DNA of 12,465 bases from Acidobacteriota bacterium (GTDB taxonomy: Bacteria > Acidobacteriota > UBA4820 > DSQY01): assembly GCA_021814355.1 (NCBI GenBank), contig JAKAIJ010000058.1:1-12465 (forward strand), in the 5' to 3' direction. This document shows positions 1 to 6,313 of the stretch, one piece after another. The notes under the pieces were generated by a model, which made no database searches, was not told the origin of the DNA, and saw only the letters and a program-made list of their open reading frames with translations. Made by a program: the position numbers and the translations under genes. Each line of letters begins with the position of its first letter. Position 1 is the first letter of the stretch.

Positions 1-162
1 GCGGATCTGGGATTCCAGGTCCAGGCTCGTCTTGATCATGGCGGCGTTCCGCTGGCGCTGGTTGGAGATGACCCCCCACCACGCGGCCGCGACGAGGATC
101 GCCCCGAAGACGAGGGTGGTCACGAACTGCGCCCACCTGGGGAGTTTGGCGAATTGCTCCAT
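1..162 (-). CDS. pilO: Type IV pilus assembly protein PilO, N-terminal part (cut by window edge)
   Basis: This is the first 54 codons of a gene that runs off the left edge. The visible protein begins MEQFAKLPRWAQF, has a short cytoplasmic N-terminus, one membrane helix at about residues 12-32 (TTLVFGAILVAAAWWG and on), and then enters a charged region that would start the periplasmic coiled coil. This is the usual layout of PilO, the bitopic partner of PilN in the inner-membrane alignment complex of type IV pili. The ATG at 162-160 follows a strong AGGAGG-type ribosome binding site (plus-strand 168-177) and lies 18 bp after the pilN stop, so the two are surely cotranscribed. The call rests mainly on position after pilM and pilN and on topology, because the diagnostic C-terminal domain is outside the window. 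A GspM-like secretion protein is the alternative. Confidence 0.8.
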   Translation of the reverse strand, partial: MEQFAKLPRWAQFVTTLVFGAILVAAAWWGVISNQRQRNAAMIKTSLDLESQIR

Positions 163-180
163 AGGACCCTCCTCCTCTCC

Positions 181-876
181 CTAGATGCCCAGGTTTCCGC
201 CCGACGGAGCGGCGGGACGGGGACCGGCGGGGCGGGGAGCGGCGGGGCGGGACGACGGCGGGGCCGCCTCCTTGTCGCCGGCGGGTTTGGCGCCGCCCAC
301 CCGGTAGTCGAAGGTCATGACGAAGCTGTAGGCCTCCACTTTGCCACCGGCCTCCTTGATGTTTCCCATCTGGGGCCCCACGAAATCGGGGATGGCCACC
401 ACGTTGTCGTAGTAGGTGGAGATGGTCTTGATGCTGCGGGCCAGCCCCTCCACCTTGATGCCGCCCTTCTCGGTCTGGGCCACGGAAGTGTACCAGGCCC
501 CCTCGGGAAGCACCTCGACCAAGTGGTTCATGAGCCGGACCGGCAGGCTCTGCTGCTCCTTGAGCTGCGTGATCTGGTCCAGCTTCTGCGCGAACTCGAC
601 CTTTTTCTTTTCGAGCTGGTCAACCTTCTGGCGGGCGCCTTCGTACTTCTGGAGCTCCACCCTCTGCGCGCTGATCTTGTTCTCCAGCCGCGTGTTCTGG
701 ATGTAGTAGTAGGCCATGACCACCACGGCCACCGCGACGAAGAGAAACAGCAAGGCCCCGAAGACGAAGTAGGGGGGCGCGCCCTCGGAAGTCCGCGGGA
801 CCGCCGCCGGCGCCCCCGCGCCGCTCGGCCGCCCCTTCTTTCCCCGCTCCTCGGCGAGCAAGTTTATGCGGATCAT
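181..876 (-). CDS. pilN: Type IV pilus assembly protein PilN
   Basis: This 231-residue bitopic inner-membrane protein bridges the cytoplasmic PilM ring and periplasmic PilO in the type IV pilus machine. It opens MIRINLLAEER, matching the conserved INLL peptide with which PilN N-termini bind the PilM groove. A Pro/Gly/Ala-rich linker (residues about 14-35) leads to one membrane helix at about 37-58, a charged coiled coil at about 61-110 (ENKISAQRVELQKYEGARQK and on), and a ferredoxin-like periplasmic domain at about 112-195. The last 36 residues are an unusual Pro/Ala/Arg-rich tail with repeated RPA-type units, which most PilN proteins lack. The ATG at 876-874 directly abuts the pilM stop at 879-877, so translation is probably coupled. 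GspL-like proteins of type II secretion fuse the PilM and PilN parts; here they are separate, which favours a pilus system. Confidence 0.93.
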   Translation of the reverse strand: MIRINLLAEERGKKGRPSGAGAPAAVPRTSEGAPPYFVFGALLFLFVAVAVVVMAYYYIQNTRLENKISAQRVELQKYEGARQKVDQLEKKKVEFAQKLDQITQLKEQQSLPVRLMNHLVEVLPEGAWYTSVAQTEKGGIKVEGLARSIKTISTYYDNVVAIPDFVGPQMGNIKEAGGKVEAYSFVMTFDYRVGGAKPAGDKEAAPPSSRPAAPRPAGPRPAAPSGGNLGI

Positions 877-1938
877 CTATTCCCCCATCTTCCGAAGGGC
901 CAGGCCCACCGCGACGGCGAAGCTCGGGGCCAGGCGGTTAACGGTATCCACCGGGAACTCCCTCTCCGGCACCGTGATGTTCTGGAAGGGGTTCATGACC
1001 TCCACCGGGATGCCGAAGAACTGCGACAGGTACCGGTCGAGGTTGGGAACCTTGGTGCCCCCGCCCGAGAGGACCATCTTGTGGATGGCGCTCTCGCTGG
1101 TCGTCACGCGGAAGAAGTCGAGGGTCTTCTTCAGCTCCGCTCCGAACTCCTCGGTGACCGCGTTCAGGATGGGGACCGCCTGCTCCGCGCGGACCCCCTC
1201 GATCGCCTCGCCCTTCTTGATGGCCTCGGCCTGGTCGAAGGTGAGGCTCATTTCGCGTTGAAGCGTGTCGGTGTAGTTGTTCCCGCCCGCCTGGATGTCG
1301 CGCCAGAAGAGGGGGTTCGTGCCCTTGAGCACGCAGATGTTCGTGGTGCTGGCGCCCATGTTCACCAGGGCCGTGATCTCGTTCCCGTGGATCGGGTAGT
1401 TGATCTCGTAGGCGTTCTGGACGCAGAAGGAGTCAATGTCAATGGCGGACGGGCTCAGCCCGGCCTGGCCGAGGATGGAGGAGTACTCGGCGATGAGGTC
1501 CCTCTTGGCCGCCACCAGGAGGACGTTCAGGTTGCCCGTGGCCGGGTCGGTCTCCAGGACCTGGTGGTCAATCTTGACCTCCTCCAGGTCGAAGGGGATG
1601 TACTGGCCCGCCTCCCACTGGATGGCCTCGGCGAGCTCGGCCTCGCTCATGGCGGTCATGGTGATCCGCTTCGTGATGACCGAGTTCCCGTCCACGGAGG
1701 TGGCCGCCGAGAGGTTCTTGACCCCGCCGTCGCGCACCAACTTCTGGATGGCCGCGATGACGGCCCCTGAATCCATGATGGTGCCGCCGACGACGGCCTC
1801 CGCCGGGAGCGGTTCGATGCCGAAGGCCTCGAGCTTGTAGCCCTTGCCCTTGCCCAGATCCCTGAGCTCCACCATCTTGACGGCGGAGGACCCAACGTCC
1901 AGGCCCAACAGGTTCTTACTTTTTGAGAAGAACCCCAT
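877..1938 (-). CDS. pilM: Type IV pilus assembly protein PilM (actin-like ATPase)
   Basis: PilM is a 353-residue FtsA/actin-fold cytoplasmic protein that binds nucleotide and the PilN N-terminus, forming the cytoplasmic ring of the type IV pilus machine. Actin-fold signatures are visible: phosphate-1 loop GLDVGSSAVKMVEL at residues 12-25, the family motif YIPFDLEEVKIDHQ at about 113-126, phosphate-2 loop NMGASTTNICV at 194-204, and the adenosine motif LSGGGTKVPNL at 290-300. Length is normal for PilM (about 350). The ATG at 1938-1936 has an AAGGGGA ribosome binding site (plus-strand 1943-1950) and leaves no N-terminal excess before the first beta strand. It is the first gene of the pilM-pilN-pilO run, so the promoter found upstream probably drives the cluster. 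Inference: pilP and pilQ would lie beyond the left edge. Confidence 0.96.
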   Translation of the reverse strand: MGFFSKSKNLLGLDVGSSAVKMVELRDLGKGKGYKLEAFGIEPLPAEAVVGGTIMDSGAVIAAIQKLVRDGGVKNLSAATSVDGNSVITKRITMTAMSEAELAEAIQWEAGQYIPFDLEEVKIDHQVLETDPATGNLNVLLVAAKRDLIAEYSSILGQAGLSPSAIDIDSFCVQNAYEINYPIHGNEITALVNMGASTTNICVLKGTNPLFWRDIQAGGNNYTDTLQREMSLTFDQAEAIKKGEAIEGVRAEQAVPILNAVTEEFGAELKKTLDFFRVTTSESAIHKMVLSGGGTKVPNLDRYLSQFFGIPVEVMNPFQNITVPEREFPVDTVNRLAPSFAVAVGLALRKMGE

Positions 1939-1989
1939 GGCGTCCCCTTCTAGATCGTCGAACGACCCCCAGAGTTAATACACTACTTT

Positions 1990-2018
1990 AAGATATCCTT
2001 CCTAAAGCCGAAAGTCAA
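1990..2018 (-). promoter_or_regulatory. Candidate sigma70 promoter for pilMNO
   Basis: Read on the minus strand, TTGACT (plus-strand 2013-2018, five of six bases of the -35 consensus) is followed by exactly 17 bp and then TATCTT (plus-strand 1990-1995, four of six bases of the -10 consensus). It lies in a local AT-rich island within very GC-rich DNA. A transcript starting near 1983 would have a leader of about 45 nt before the pilM start. This is a pattern match only; no start site has been mapped. Confidence 0.55.
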
Positions 2019-2169
2019 GTGCAAAAACTCTCCCCCCCCGGAGACCTCCTTTCCCTCTCCTCCGCGGGGGTTCCCCGGTCCGCACCCCAACGGCCCCAAA
2101 GGCCCGCCGGAGCGCGCCGAGAACCAGGCCCGGCCGCCCCCGGATTCCCCGCCGCGGGAAAGTTCCGAC

Positions 2170-2186
2170 CCTCCGCATGACGGAGG
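2170..2186. repeat. Inverted repeat in pilM-dnaB intergenic region
   Basis: A perfect 6-bp inverted repeat, CCTCCG then CGGAGG, has a 5-bp centre (CATGA). It is flanked by a second pair, GTTCC at 2162-2166 and GGAAC at 2195-2199, so the whole could fold as an interrupted hairpin or be a two-fold protein-binding site. It lies about 55 bp upstream of the candidate dnaB promoter. Such repeats also occur by chance in DNA this GC-rich, so a role is only suggested. Confidence 0.3.
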
Positions 2187-2240
2187 TACTCGGGGGAACC
2201 GGCCGACTCTGGCTCCAGTGTACCTCTTCTCCGGGGCGTC

Positions 2241-2269
2241 TTGTCAATGGCCCCCCGCGGTGGTACCGT
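2241..2269 (+). promoter_or_regulatory. Weak candidate promoter for dnaB-alr
   Basis: TTGTCA at 2241-2246 matches five of six -35 bases. After 17 bp comes TACCGT at 2264-2269, which matches only three of six -10 bases but is preceded by TGG, an extended -10 element. A transcript starting near 2276 would begin 30-40 nt before the TTG start at 2313 and after the ATG at 2247. If real, this promoter rules out the longer DnaB N-termini. Confidence 0.3.
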
Positions 2270-2312
2270 AGGCCCGGTCCGCCGCCCCTCCGGCGGCCCA
2301 CCGGAGACCCCC

Positions 2313-3716
2313 TTGGCTCAACAGCCGGCCCGCCCCCAGCCCGCGGCGTTGCGTCACATGGACGACCTGCTCGCCCAACAGGGGCTGCCCGCCAACCTGG
2401 AGGCCGAGAGGGGGCTCCTCGGCGCCGTCCTGCTCAACAACGCCCTCTTCGACGAGGTCGGCCCCCTGGTCCAGGAAGACGACTTCGCCCTCCCGGCGCA
2501 CCAGCGGGTCTACCGCGCGGTGGCCGACCTGCGCCAGCGGCAGGAGCCGGTGGATCTGGTGACCCTCTCGGACCACCTCCAGAACCGGGGCGAACTGGAG
2601 TCCTGCGGCGGCGCGGGCCGGCTCGCCGAGCTGGTGGAGGGGGTCCCCGTCCTGGACTCGGCCGAGCACTACGCCCGCATCATCCGGGACAAGTCGCTCC
2701 TGAGGAAGCTCATCCAGCAGGCGGCGGCGATTATCGGAAGCGCCTACGGGGCCACCGAGGACGCGGAGTCGGTGCTGGCCCTCGCCGAGCGCGCCATCCT
2801 GGAGGTGGGCGAGCGGGTCCTCACCGGCAGCCTCGTCAGCCTCAAGGAATACTCCAAGGCCGCCATGGACACCCTCGCCACGCTGAGCCGGCGCGGGGAG
2901 CACGTGACCGGCGTTCCCACGGGCTTCGGCTCGCTGGACGACCTCACGTCGGGGCTCCAGCGGTCCGACCTGATCATCCTGGCCGCCCGGCCCTCCGTGG
3001 GCAAGACCGCCTTCGCCCTCAGCCTGGCCCTCAACGCCGCCCGCGCCGGGCGCACGGTGGCCCTCTTCAGCCTGGAGATGAGCGCCGAGCAGCTCTTCTT
3101 CCGCCTCCTCTCCATGGAGAGCCGGGTGGACCTGCGCAAGCTCCGCACGGGGCGCATCCCCCGGGACCAGCAGGGCGAGGTCTCCAATGCCTTCGGCCGC
3201 CTGGAGCGCATGCCCATCTTCATTGACGACAGCCCCCTGCTCAACCTTCTGGAGATGGGCGCCAAGCTCCGCCGGCTCAAGGCGTCCCGCGGGGTCCAGA
3301 TGGTGGTGGTGGATTACCTCCAGCTCATGCGCGGCGTGGGGAAGTTCGAGAACCGAAACCAGGAGGTCAGCGCCATCTCGCGGGGGCTCAAGGCGCTGGC
3401 CAAGGAGCTGGACCTCCCGCTCGTGGCCCTCTCTCAGCTCTCCCGGGCCCCCGAGAAGCGGGGCGAGGGCAAGGAGCCCATCCTTTCGGACCTGCGCGAC
3501 TCGGGCTCCATCGAGCAGGACGCCGACCTGGTCCTGTTCCTCCACCGCAACACCAACCCGCGCCCCGACGACACCGAGTCGCGGTCCCGGGCGCGGCTCA
3601 TCGTGGCCAAGCAGCGCAACGGTCCCACCGACTCGGTTCCCCTCACCTTCCTCGAGCACCAGGCCCAGTTCGCCAACTACGTCCCCGGCTTCGGCGAGGG
3701 GGAGGCGGATGGCTGA
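2313..3716 (+). CDS. dnaB: Replicative DNA helicase DnaB
   Basis: DnaB is the hexameric ATP-driven helicase that unwinds DNA at the replication fork and recruits primase. The N-terminal collar domain starts near LEAERGLLGAVLLNN (residues about 28-42) and runs to about 120. The RecA-like motor domain follows, with Walker A ARPSVGKTA (225-233), Walker B VVVDYLQLM (331-339), and the DNA-binding and sensor stretch with LSQLSRAPEKR and DLRDSGSIEQDADLV. No intein interrupts the P-loop, a common insertion site. I chose the TTG at 2313 because a GGAGA ribosome binding site sits 5 bp upstream and the resulting 467 residues match the family (about 450-470). The same frame is open upstream, allowing ATG 2247 or TTG 2241, which would add 22-24 Gly/Pro-rich residues; ATG 2358 has no ribosome binding site and gives a short N-terminus. 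The gene overlaps alr by 8 bp. Confidence 0.95.
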   Translation: MAQQPARPQPAALRHMDDLLAQQGLPANLEAERGLLGAVLLNNALFDEVGPLVQEDDFALPAHQRVYRAVADLRQRQEPVDLVTLSDHLQNRGELESCGGAGRLAELVEGVPVLDSAEHYARIIRDKSLLRKLIQQAAAIIGSAYGATEDAESVLALAERAILEVGERVLTGSLVSLKEYSKAAMDTLATLSRRGEHVTGVPTGFGSLDDLTSGLQRSDLIILAARPSVGKTAFALSLALNAARAGRTVALFSLEMSAEQLFFRLLSMESRVDLRKLRTGRIPRDQQGEVSNAFGRLERMPIFIDDSPLLNLLEMGAKLRRLKASRGVQMVVVDYLQLMRGVGKFENRNQEVSAISRGLKALAKELDLPLVALSQLSRAPEKRGEGKEPILSDLRDSGSIEQDADLVLFLHRNTNPRPDDTESRSRARLIVAKQRNGPTDSVPLTFLEHQAQFANYVPGFGEGEADG

Positions 3717-4878
3717 GGCCCCGCCCGCCGTCCGGCCCACGATTCTCGACGTGGACCTGGACGCCCTGCGCCGCAACGCCGCCCGCCTCAAGCGCCACGC
3801 CTCGGGCGCCGCCCTGCTCGCCGTCGTGAAAGCCGACGCCTACGGCCACGGCGCCGTGCCGGTGGCCCGGGCCCTTCGCCGCGACTCCCTGGCGGACTGG
3901 CTGGGGGTGGCGCTCGTGGAGGAGGGCGTCCAGCTGCGCGCCGCGGGGGTCGAGGGCCCCATCCTCCTGCTCGGCCCCGCGGGACCGGCGCAGGGACCCG
4001 CGATCCTGCGGCACGGCCTCGTCCCCGCCGTCTACAGCCTCGTCTTCGCCCGCGCCCTCGAAGCCGCCGCCGCCGCCGCGGGGACCATGCTGGGCGTGCA
4101 CCTGAAGATGGACTCGGGGATGGGGCGGCTCGGGTTCCGCCCCGAGGAGCTGCCCGGGCTCTTCGAAACGCTGCGCACCTGCCCCCACCTCCGGGTGGAG
4201 GGGCTCTTCTCCAACCTCGCCAGCGCCGACGACCCCGCCTCGCCCCAGACCGCGGCGCAGGTGGAGCGCTTCGCCGAGATGCTCGGCGCGGTGCGCGCCG
4301 CGGGCCACGACCCCGCCTGGGTGGACCTGGCCAACTCCTCGGGGCTCCTGGCTCATCCCGCCAGCCACTTCAAGATGGTGCGGCCCGGCCTGGCGCTCTA
4401 CGGCCTACGGCCCTCCGAGCGGCTCCCCGACATCGGCCTCGAACCGGCGGTGGCCTTCCGCACCGAGGTGGCGCAGGTGAAGGACCTGCCGCCGGGAACC
4501 CCCGTGGGCTACGGAGCCACCTACGTGACCGCCGCCCGCCAGCGGGTGGGCGTCCTGCCGCTGGGCTACGCGGACGGCCTGCCGCGGTCCCTGGGGAACG
4601 GCGCGGGGTACGTCCTGGTCCGGGGACGGCGCTGCCCGCTACTGGGCCGGGTCAGCATGGACCTCTCCACGGTGGACTTGGAACCCGCCGGGGAGCCGGG
4701 CGCCGGGGAGCCGGTCACCCTCTGGGGACAAGACGGCGGGGAGCGGGTCACCCCGCACGACTGGGCGAGGTGGTCGGGCACCATCGCCTACGAGGTCACC
4801 TGCCACGTGGGCGCCCGGGTCGCCCGGCGCTACACCCTGGACGGACGCGCCACCATGGACCGCCCCCTCCTCCGCTGA
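3709..4878 (+). CDS. alr: Alanine racemase (PLP-dependent)
   Basis: Alanine racemase interconverts L- and D-alanine in the cytoplasm and supplies D-Ala for peptidoglycan. The 389-residue protein has the fold-III TIM barrel followed by the beta domain. The PLP-binding lysine is K41 in VVKADAYGHGA. The barrel carries KMDSGMGRLGF (133-143) and the family stretch MVRPGLALYG (223-232). The second catalytic base is Tyr268 in VGYGATY, followed by the conserved LGYADGLPR (285-293) and GRVSMD (313-318). Length is normal. The ATG at 3709 lies inside the end of dnaB, overlaps its stop by 8 bp and has GGGGAGG just upstream, so translational coupling is likely. The catalytic residues are intact, so I infer an active enzyme. 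The open frame extends upstream through dnaB, but that part is a shadow. Confidence 0.96.
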   Translation: MAEAPPAVRPTILDVDLDALRRNAARLKRHASGAALLAVVKADAYGHGAVPVARALRRDSLADWLGVALVEEGVQLRAAGVEGPILLLGPAGPAQGPAILRHGLVPAVYSLVFARALEAAAAAAGTMLGVHLKMDSGMGRLGFRPEELPGLFETLRTCPHLRVEGLFSNLASADDPASPQTAAQVERFAEMLGAVRAAGHDPAWVDLANSSGLLAHPASHFKMVRPGLALYGLRPSERLPDIGLEPAVAFRTEVAQVKDLPPGTPVGYGATYVTAARQRVGVLPLGYADGLPRSLGNGAGYVLVRGRRCPLLGRVSMDLSTVDLEPAGEPGAGEPVTLWGQDGGERVTPHDWARWSGTIAYEVTCHVGARVARRYTLDGRATMDRPLLR

Positions 4879-4930
4879 CCTTCCCTCCAGTCCACCCTTA
4901 TTCTAAGATACCCAGAGAGGGAGGTCTTTC

Positions 4931-6220
4931 ATGTCATCCCGGCGGACACTCTTTCCGAGGCGGCTCTGTCTCGCCTCCACGCTTGCCCTGTCGCTCGCCG
5001 CCTCCGCCGCGCCCACCGCGGTCCTGGTGGACACCAGCCGCTCGGTGCCGCCGGCCCGCTTCGAGGAGGCCAAGGGGGCGCTGGCCGACCTGCTCCCCGC
5101 CCTCCTGGAGGACGGGCCCGTGGCGCTCTACGCCTTCAACGACAGCCCCGAGAGGGTGGCCGACTTCACCACCGACGCGGCCGTCCTGCGCGCGGGTATC
5201 GCCGGGCTCAAGCAAGGGGGCAACTTCACCCTGCTCTACGACTGCCTCTTCGGGGCGGTGAAGGCGCTGGAGGCGCGCAAGGAGCCCGGGGTCGTCCTGC
5301 TGGTCACCGACGGCCGGGACGAGAACTCGGCGGTGACCCTCGAGGACGCCGCCTCGCGCGCCGCGGCGGCCCACGTGGGGGTGGTGACGGCGGGGCTCGG
5401 CGCCCCCGTGGACCAGAGGACCCTGCGCCGCATCGCGACCCTCACGGGGGGGCGGTACGCGGGCGACCTGCCGAGCGCCGCGGGCGCGGGCCTCCGGGGC
5501 GCCTTCCGCGAGACCTCCGCGGCCCTCGTCCCCTTCCCGCCGTCCCCTGCCCCGCCCAAGCCGGCGGCGCCGGCCCCGGCGGTCCCCGTTGCGCCTCCGG
5601 CGGCGCCCCCCTCGCACCTGACGGGGATGCTGTGGCTGCTGCTCCTCGCGCTGGTCGCGAGCGCGGCGCTCCTCGCGGCCATCATCCTGCGCCGCACGCG
5701 GAGGCCCGACGAGCGCACCTGCGAGGCGTGCGGCCACCTGCTCAACATCTGGGATACGGAGTGCCCCGCCTGCCTGGCCAAGAAGCTCTCCATCACCAAG
5801 CCCGGGACCGCGCCCGAGACCCCCGCGGCGCCGCCGCTCCCCGACATTGACCCGGCCCTCATGCAGAAGGCGCCGCCCAGCGAGTCGCTCGACCACACCA
5901 TGGTGCTCGACGAGGTGCCGGTGCTCACGCTCAAGCGGTCCGGCCAGCCGCCGCGGATGTTCCAGCTCCCCGCGGGCCAGGTGGTCTCGGTGGGACGCGA
6001 CAAGGTGAACACCATCTCGGTGGCCGACCTCACCCTCTCGGGCCAGCACTTCCGCATCATCCCCAAGGGAGGGTCCTACTACCTCGCGGACCTGCACTCC
6101 ACCAACGGGACGCTCCTGAACGGAGAGCGCGTCACCCTCCGGGAGCTCAAGCCCGGCTCGGTCATCCAGGCGGGCCAGTGCGAATTCGCCTTCCGGATGG
6201 AGCAGAAGAAGCTGAACTGA
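4931..6220 (+). CDS. Membrane protein with periplasmic vWA domain, zinc ribbon and cytoplasmic FHA domain
   Basis: I do not recognise a named gene. The 429-residue protein has a Sec-type signal peptide (about 1-27, RRTLFPRR then a hydrophobic core ending ASAA). A von Willebrand A domain (about 28-195) follows, with MIDAS-type residues D34-T-S36-R-S38, T100 and D127 in LLVTDGRDENS. Next come a Pro/Ala linker (about 201-227) and one membrane helix (about 230-253) followed by RRTRR, which places the C-terminus in the cytoplasm. A zinc ribbon C264/C267/C278/C281 precedes an FHA domain (about 348-425: VGRD 354-357, SGQH 370-373, STNGTLLNGE 390-399). FHA domains bind phospho-threonine and vWA domains bind protein ligands via a metal, so a signalling or scaffold role across the membrane is inferred. 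The ATG follows GGGAGG by 6 bp. The gene lies 52 bp after alr. Confidence 0.85.
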   Translation: MSSRRTLFPRRLCLASTLALSLAASAAPTAVLVDTSRSVPPARFEEAKGALADLLPALLEDGPVALYAFNDSPERVADFTTDAAVLRAGIAGLKQGGNFTLLYDCLFGAVKALEARKEPGVVLLVTDGRDENSAVTLEDAASRAAAAHVGVVTAGLGAPVDQRTLRRIATLTGGRYAGDLPSAAGAGLRGAFRETSAALVPFPPSPAPPKPAAPAPAVPVAPPAAPPSHLTGMLWLLLLALVASAALLAAIILRRTRRPDERTCEACGHLLNIWDTECPACLAKKLSITKPGTAPETPAAPPLPDIDPALMQKAPPSESLDHTMVLDEVPVLTLKRSGQPPRMFQLPAGQVVSVGRDKVNTISVADLTLSGQHFRIIPKGGSYYLADLHSTNGTLLNGERVTLRELKPGSVIQAGQCEFAFRMEQKKLN

Positions 6221-6241
6221 GCAGAGTGCCTATCCCGAAAT

Positions 6242-6287
6242 AGGGCGCGCCCTGCGCGTTGCGCCGGGGGGCTGCATCCCCTATACT
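6242..6287 (+). promoter_or_regulatory. Candidate asnS promoter with adjacent 12-bp palindrome
   Basis: TATACT at 6282-6287 matches five of six -10 bases and lies 17 bp after TTGCGC at 6259-6264, which matches three of six -35 bases. A perfect 12-bp palindrome, AGGGCGCGCCCT, occupies 6242-6253 just upstream of the -35 element and could be an operator or chance GC symmetry. A transcript starting near 6294 would have a leader of about 20 nt that includes the asnS ribosome binding site. A short CCTAT/ATAGG inverted repeat at about 6229-6244 overlaps the palindrome. Confidence 0.45.
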
Positions 6288-6313
6288 TTCCGCGCCCGGA
6301 GAGGGGGAGCTCC

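Larger units (their letters stand above)
1939..2312. other. Divergent intergenic region between pilM and dnaB
   Basis: About 370 bp with no convincing gene separates the divergent pilM and dnaB starts. Next to pilM it holds an AT-rich island (about 1970-2030) with a good minus-strand promoter. Next comes a run of eight C residues (2032-2039) and a very GC-rich stretch to about 2160. An inverted repeat CCTCCG/CGGAGG (2170-2175 and 2181-2186) sits inside a GTTCC/GGAAC pair (2162-2166 and 2195-2199). A weak plus-strand promoter match lies at 2241-2269, and a small hairpin GCCGCC/GGCGGC (2281-2286 and 2292-2297) lies just before the chosen dnaB start. Open frames across it are proline/arginine/glycine-rich and look like GC-driven artefacts. 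Confidence 0.7.

Noticed and set aside
154..1770. A 538-codon open frame on the plus strand across pilN and pilM
   Set aside because: It is antisense to two clear pilus genes, with His/Leu/Gly/Arg-rich sequence, no domain and no ribosome binding site. It is a GC-codon-bias shadow.
2002..2301. A minus-strand 99-codon ORF in the pilM-dnaB gap
   Set aside because: It is Arg/Gly-rich, has no ribosome binding site and overlaps the pilM promoter region. It is probably a chance frame.
4881..4909. Promoter upstream of the vWA-FHA gene (TAAGAT at 4904-4909)
   Set aside because: The -10 word is 4/6, but the best -35 at 17 bp spacing is TTCCCT (3/6). This is too weak to list, and read-through from alr explains expression.
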